Source: CAYWVR01 sp964461715 (lineage in GTDB: Bacteria > Planctomycetota > Phycisphaerae > FEN-1346). Taken from it: a stretch of DNA of 64,000 bases. The translations under genes were made by a program, and so were the position numbers. The stretch spans positions 1-64,000 of the forward strand of contig CAYWVR010000016.1 in NCBI GenBank assembly GCA_964461715.1. Reading direction: 5' to 3'. This document shows positions 62,065 to 64,000 of this stretch, piece after piece (the first letter of the stretch is position 1; every line of letters begins with the position of its first letter). The notes under the pieces are model-generated. The model saw only the letters and a program-made list of their open reading frames with translations, did no database searches and was not told the DNA's origin.

Positions 62065-63494
62065 TGCGGCCGGCCGGCCGGCTCCTGGTGACGGCAGGGA
62101 TGCTCCTGGCGGCGGCGCTTCCGGCGGCGGCCGACGAGGACGGCGAAACCTTTACCGTGGCCCTGACGGGCAAGTATCCCCCGTTCAGCTTCTACGACGC
62201 CTCCGGCGAGTTGGCGGGATTCGACGTCGACATCTCCCGCGAGATCGCCCGGCGCCTGGACCGACCCCTCGAAATCATCCCCACCGAGTGGGACGGCATC
62301 CTCGCCGGGCTCCTGACGGGCAAATACGACGCCATCATCGGCTCCATGGCCGTCACCCCGGAGCGGGCCGAGCGGGTCCACTTCAGCATGCCCTACTACG
62401 TCTCCGGCGCCCAGCTCTTCGTCCACACCGAGAGCGCCGACGAGATCAAGGGCATCGAGGATTGCGCGGGCCGGGGCGTCGGTGTCGGACTCGGCGAGAC
62501 CTACGAACACTACCTCGAAAAGTACCATGGCGAGGTCGACGTCGTCACCTACAAGTCGACCGTCGACATCTTCCAGGACGTCGAGAACAAGCGGATCGTC
62601 GGCTTCGTCACGGACAAGCTCGTCGGGGCCTGGCAGACGAAGAAGGCCGACAAGCCCTTCGTTGCCGCGGGCGACCTGCTCTACACCGAGCGGATGGCCA
62701 TTCCCGTCACGAAGGACCGGACGGAGCTCCTGCGCCGGATCAACGCCGCCCTCGCCGAGATGGAAAGCGACGGGACGCGCGAGCGGCTCTTCGAGACGTG
62801 GTTCGGTCTGGCCGCGGGCGCGGCCGAGGCCGAGGCCGAGGGCATGCCCGCCTCGGTCATCGCCCGCAAGCTCGCGAAGGGGTTCGCGGTCACGCTGACC
62901 ATCGCGGTGGCCTCCATCGGGCTGGGCTTCGCCCTGGCCATACCGGGCGGCCTGCTCCTGAATCGCGGCCGCGGCCCGGCCTACGTGGTCACACGGACCG
63001 TCGTGGACTTCATCCGCGGGACGCCCGTGCTGATCCAGCTCTTCTTCGTCTACTTCGGCGGTCCGCAGGTAGGCCTGAGCCTCTCGCCCATCGCCTCGGC
63101 CATCGTCACCTTGTCCATCAACGCGGCGGCGTACATGTCCGAGGTGGTGCGGAGCGGCCTGATGAGCGTCGACCGCGGGCAGAAGCTGGCCGGACGGGCC
63201 CTGGGCCTCTCGCAACTGGAGGTCTTCGTGCTGGTCGTCTGGCCCCAGGCGTTTCGCATCGCCATGCCGCCCCTGGTGAACTCGATCGTCGCGCTGACGA
63301 AGGACACGGCCCTGGTGTCGGTCATCTCGGTGGCGGAGGTGGTGCGGCAGGCGCAGTCGATCATCAGCGTCACCTTCAACCCCATCAAGTACTACTTGAT
63401 CGTGGCCGTCATGTTCTTCGTGGTGACGTGGCCGCTGATGAAGCTGGCCGGGCGGCTCGAGGCCCGCATCAAGCAGAAAGGGTTCGCCCAATGA
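62064..63494 (+). CDS. Amino-acid ABC transporter: substrate-binding domain fused to permease
   Basis: The 476-aa polypeptide combines two usual subunits. A signal peptide and a periplasmic binding domain (residues about 28-255: YPPFSFYDASGELAGFDVDISREIARRL, GILAGLLTGKYDAIIGSMAVTPERAE) are followed by a HisM/GlnP-type permease (about 270-470: VDFIRGTPVLIQLFFVYFG, EVVRSGLMSVDRGQKLAGRALGLS). The linker is Ala/Glu-rich. Coupling to kamA (TGATG) suggests lysine, beta-lysine or a related amino acid. The ATG overlaps the kamA stop, and its own stop overlaps the ATPase gene by 4 nt. Confidence 0.9.
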   Translation: MRPAGRLLVTAGMLLAAALPAAADEDGETFTVALTGKYPPFSFYDASGELAGFDVDISREIARRLDRPLEIIPTEWDGILAGLLTGKYDAIIGSMAVTPERAERVHFSMPYYVSGAQLFVHTESADEIKGIEDCAGRGVGVGLGETYEHYLEKYHGEVDVVTYKSTVDIFQDVENKRIVGFVTDKLVGAWQTKKADKPFVAAGDLLYTERMAIPVTKDRTELLRRINAALAEMESDGTRERLFETWFGLAAGAAEAEAEGMPASVIARKLAKGFAVTLTIAVASIGLGFALAIPGGLLLNRGRGPAYVVTRTVVDFIRGTPVLIQLFFVYFGGPQVGLSLSPIASAIVTLSINAAAYMSEVVRSGLMSVDRGQKLAGRALGLSQLEVFVLVVWPQAFRIAMPPLVNSIVALTKDTALVSVISVAEVVRQAQSIISVTFNPIKYYLIVAVMFFVVTWPLMKLAGRLEARIKQKGFAQ

Positions 63495-64000
63495 TCGAGG
63501 TCCGCGACGTCTCCTACGTCTACCCGAACGGCACGGCGGCCCTGGAGGGCGTGAGCCTGGAGTTTCCGCGCGGGACGATCTCGAGCGTCCTCGGCGAAAG
63601 CGGCTCGGGCAAGACCACGCTCCTGATGTGCCTGGGCCGGTTCCAGGAGCCCACCTCCGGCGCCATCACCATCGACGATCGGCCCTTGGCGGAAATCCCC
63701 GAGACCGAGTTCCGGAGCACCGTGGGCATCGTCTTCCAGGAGCTCTACCTCTTCCCGCACCTGACGGTCCTGGAGAACATGACGCTGGCCCGCATCCACG
63801 CGATGGGCGCCGAGAAGAGCGAGGCCGAGGAGGAGGCGGCCCGGATGCTCGAGCGCCTGGGCATCGGCCACATCGCCGAGAGCTATCCCGCCCATATCAG
63901 CGGCGGCCAGGCCCAGCGGGCGGCCATCGCACGCGGCCTGCTCCTCAAGCCCGACTACATGCTCCTCGACGAGCCCACCAGCGCCCTCGACGCCAACACC
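63491..64000 (+). CDS. Amino-acid ABC transporter ATP-binding protein, N-terminal fragment
   Basis: The first 170 codons are present; the gene runs off the window. Walker A is GESGSGKTT, the Q-loop is IVFQELYLFPHLTVLENM, the signature is SGGQAQRAAIARGL and Walker B is YMLLDEPTSALD. This is the GlnQ/HisP-type polar-amino-acid ATPase. The ATGA overlap with the fused binding-permease gene makes it the third member of the kamA operon. Confidence 0.93.
   Translation, partial: MIEVRDVSYVYPNGTAALEGVSLEFPRGTISSVLGESGSGKTTLLMCLGRFQEPTSGAITIDDRPLAEIPETEFRSTVGIVFQELYLFPHLTVLENMTLARIHAMGAEKSEAEEEAARMLERLGIGHIAESYPAHISGGQAQRAAIARGLLLKPDYMLLDEPTSALDANT

Overview
The window is 64 kb of GC-rich DNA (roughly 68-70% GC, with strong G/C at third codon positions). 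It is densely packed with about 50 genes and has no rRNA, tRNA, CRISPR array, integrase or IS transposase that I can see. The gene content suggests a Planctomycetota-like (perhaps Phycisphaerae-type) bacterium: an FGly-sulfatase next to a GH50-like hydrolase, a solute:sodium symporter with its tiny accessory protein, several TPR secretory proteins, pyruvate phosphate dikinase, a ferredoxin-dependent 2-oxoacid oxidoreductase and lysine 2,3-aminomutase. This taxonomic call is inference from gene style, not from a marker gene. The metabolism looks anaerobic or microaerobic with some oxygen defence (superoxide dismutase).

Layout. 1-2.2 kb: TrkH/TrkA potassium uptake (minus). 2.4-5.9 kb: TPR/SPOR operon (minus). 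6.0-6.3 kb: two intergenic repeat families. 6.3-8.0 kb: glycyl-tRNA synthetase with a compositional patch. 8.1-12.3 kb: plus-strand envelope genes (GT-C membrane protein, secreted esterase, sugar-nucleotide epimerase). 12.4-15.4 kb: TPR protein and WecA/MraY-family transferase (minus). 15.5-20.5 kb: sulfate-activation operon cysC-cysD-cysNC, headed by a phosphoglycerate mutase whose two halves are in swapped order. 21.0-24.9 kb: CAP protein and a second sulfur operon, rrf2-cysH-sir. 25.1-29.6 kb: nadA, a PocR-GAF-PP2C phosphatase, a HEAT-like secreted protein and korC. 29.7-33.3 kb: sodA, thuA-like and korDAB. 33.4-37.1 kb: ispA-dxs-nadK. 37.1-38.2 kb: a long repeat-bearing intergenic region. 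38.2-40.9 kb: ppdK. 41.1-43.6 kb: methyltransferase, nikR, ispG. 43.9-47.5 kb: AlgE-like barrel, symporter and accessory protein. 47.7-52.2 kb: porin, GH50-like hydrolase, sulfatase. 52.4-60.5 kb: complete phosphate system, pstSCAB-phoU facing phoB-phoR. 60.8-64 kb: kamA with an amino-acid ABC transporter, running off the edge.

Three observations stand out. (1) The 532-aa cofactor-independent phosphoglycerate mutase is circularly permuted: the normal C-terminal half comes first, the normal N-terminal half second, and nearly every catalytic residue is kept. (2) A near-palindromic element overlaps the promoter of rrf2-cysH-sir, and a 24/30 match lies upstream of the mutase-cysC-cysD-cysNC operon. 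This predicts an Rrf2-controlled sulfur regulon that includes the permuted mutase. (3) Hexamers of the type CTTAAC repeated exactly every 11 bp lie upstream of pstS and upstream of the porin-GH-sulfatase genes, with the same spacing to a -10 element. This predicts a PhoB regulon that covers the glycan-degradation genes.

Several short dispersed repeats (a two-hairpin element with a compensatory stem change, a ~100-bp family, a 39-bp element and a G-run array) occupy the few long gaps between genes. All homology calls come from reading motifs; no database was searched.
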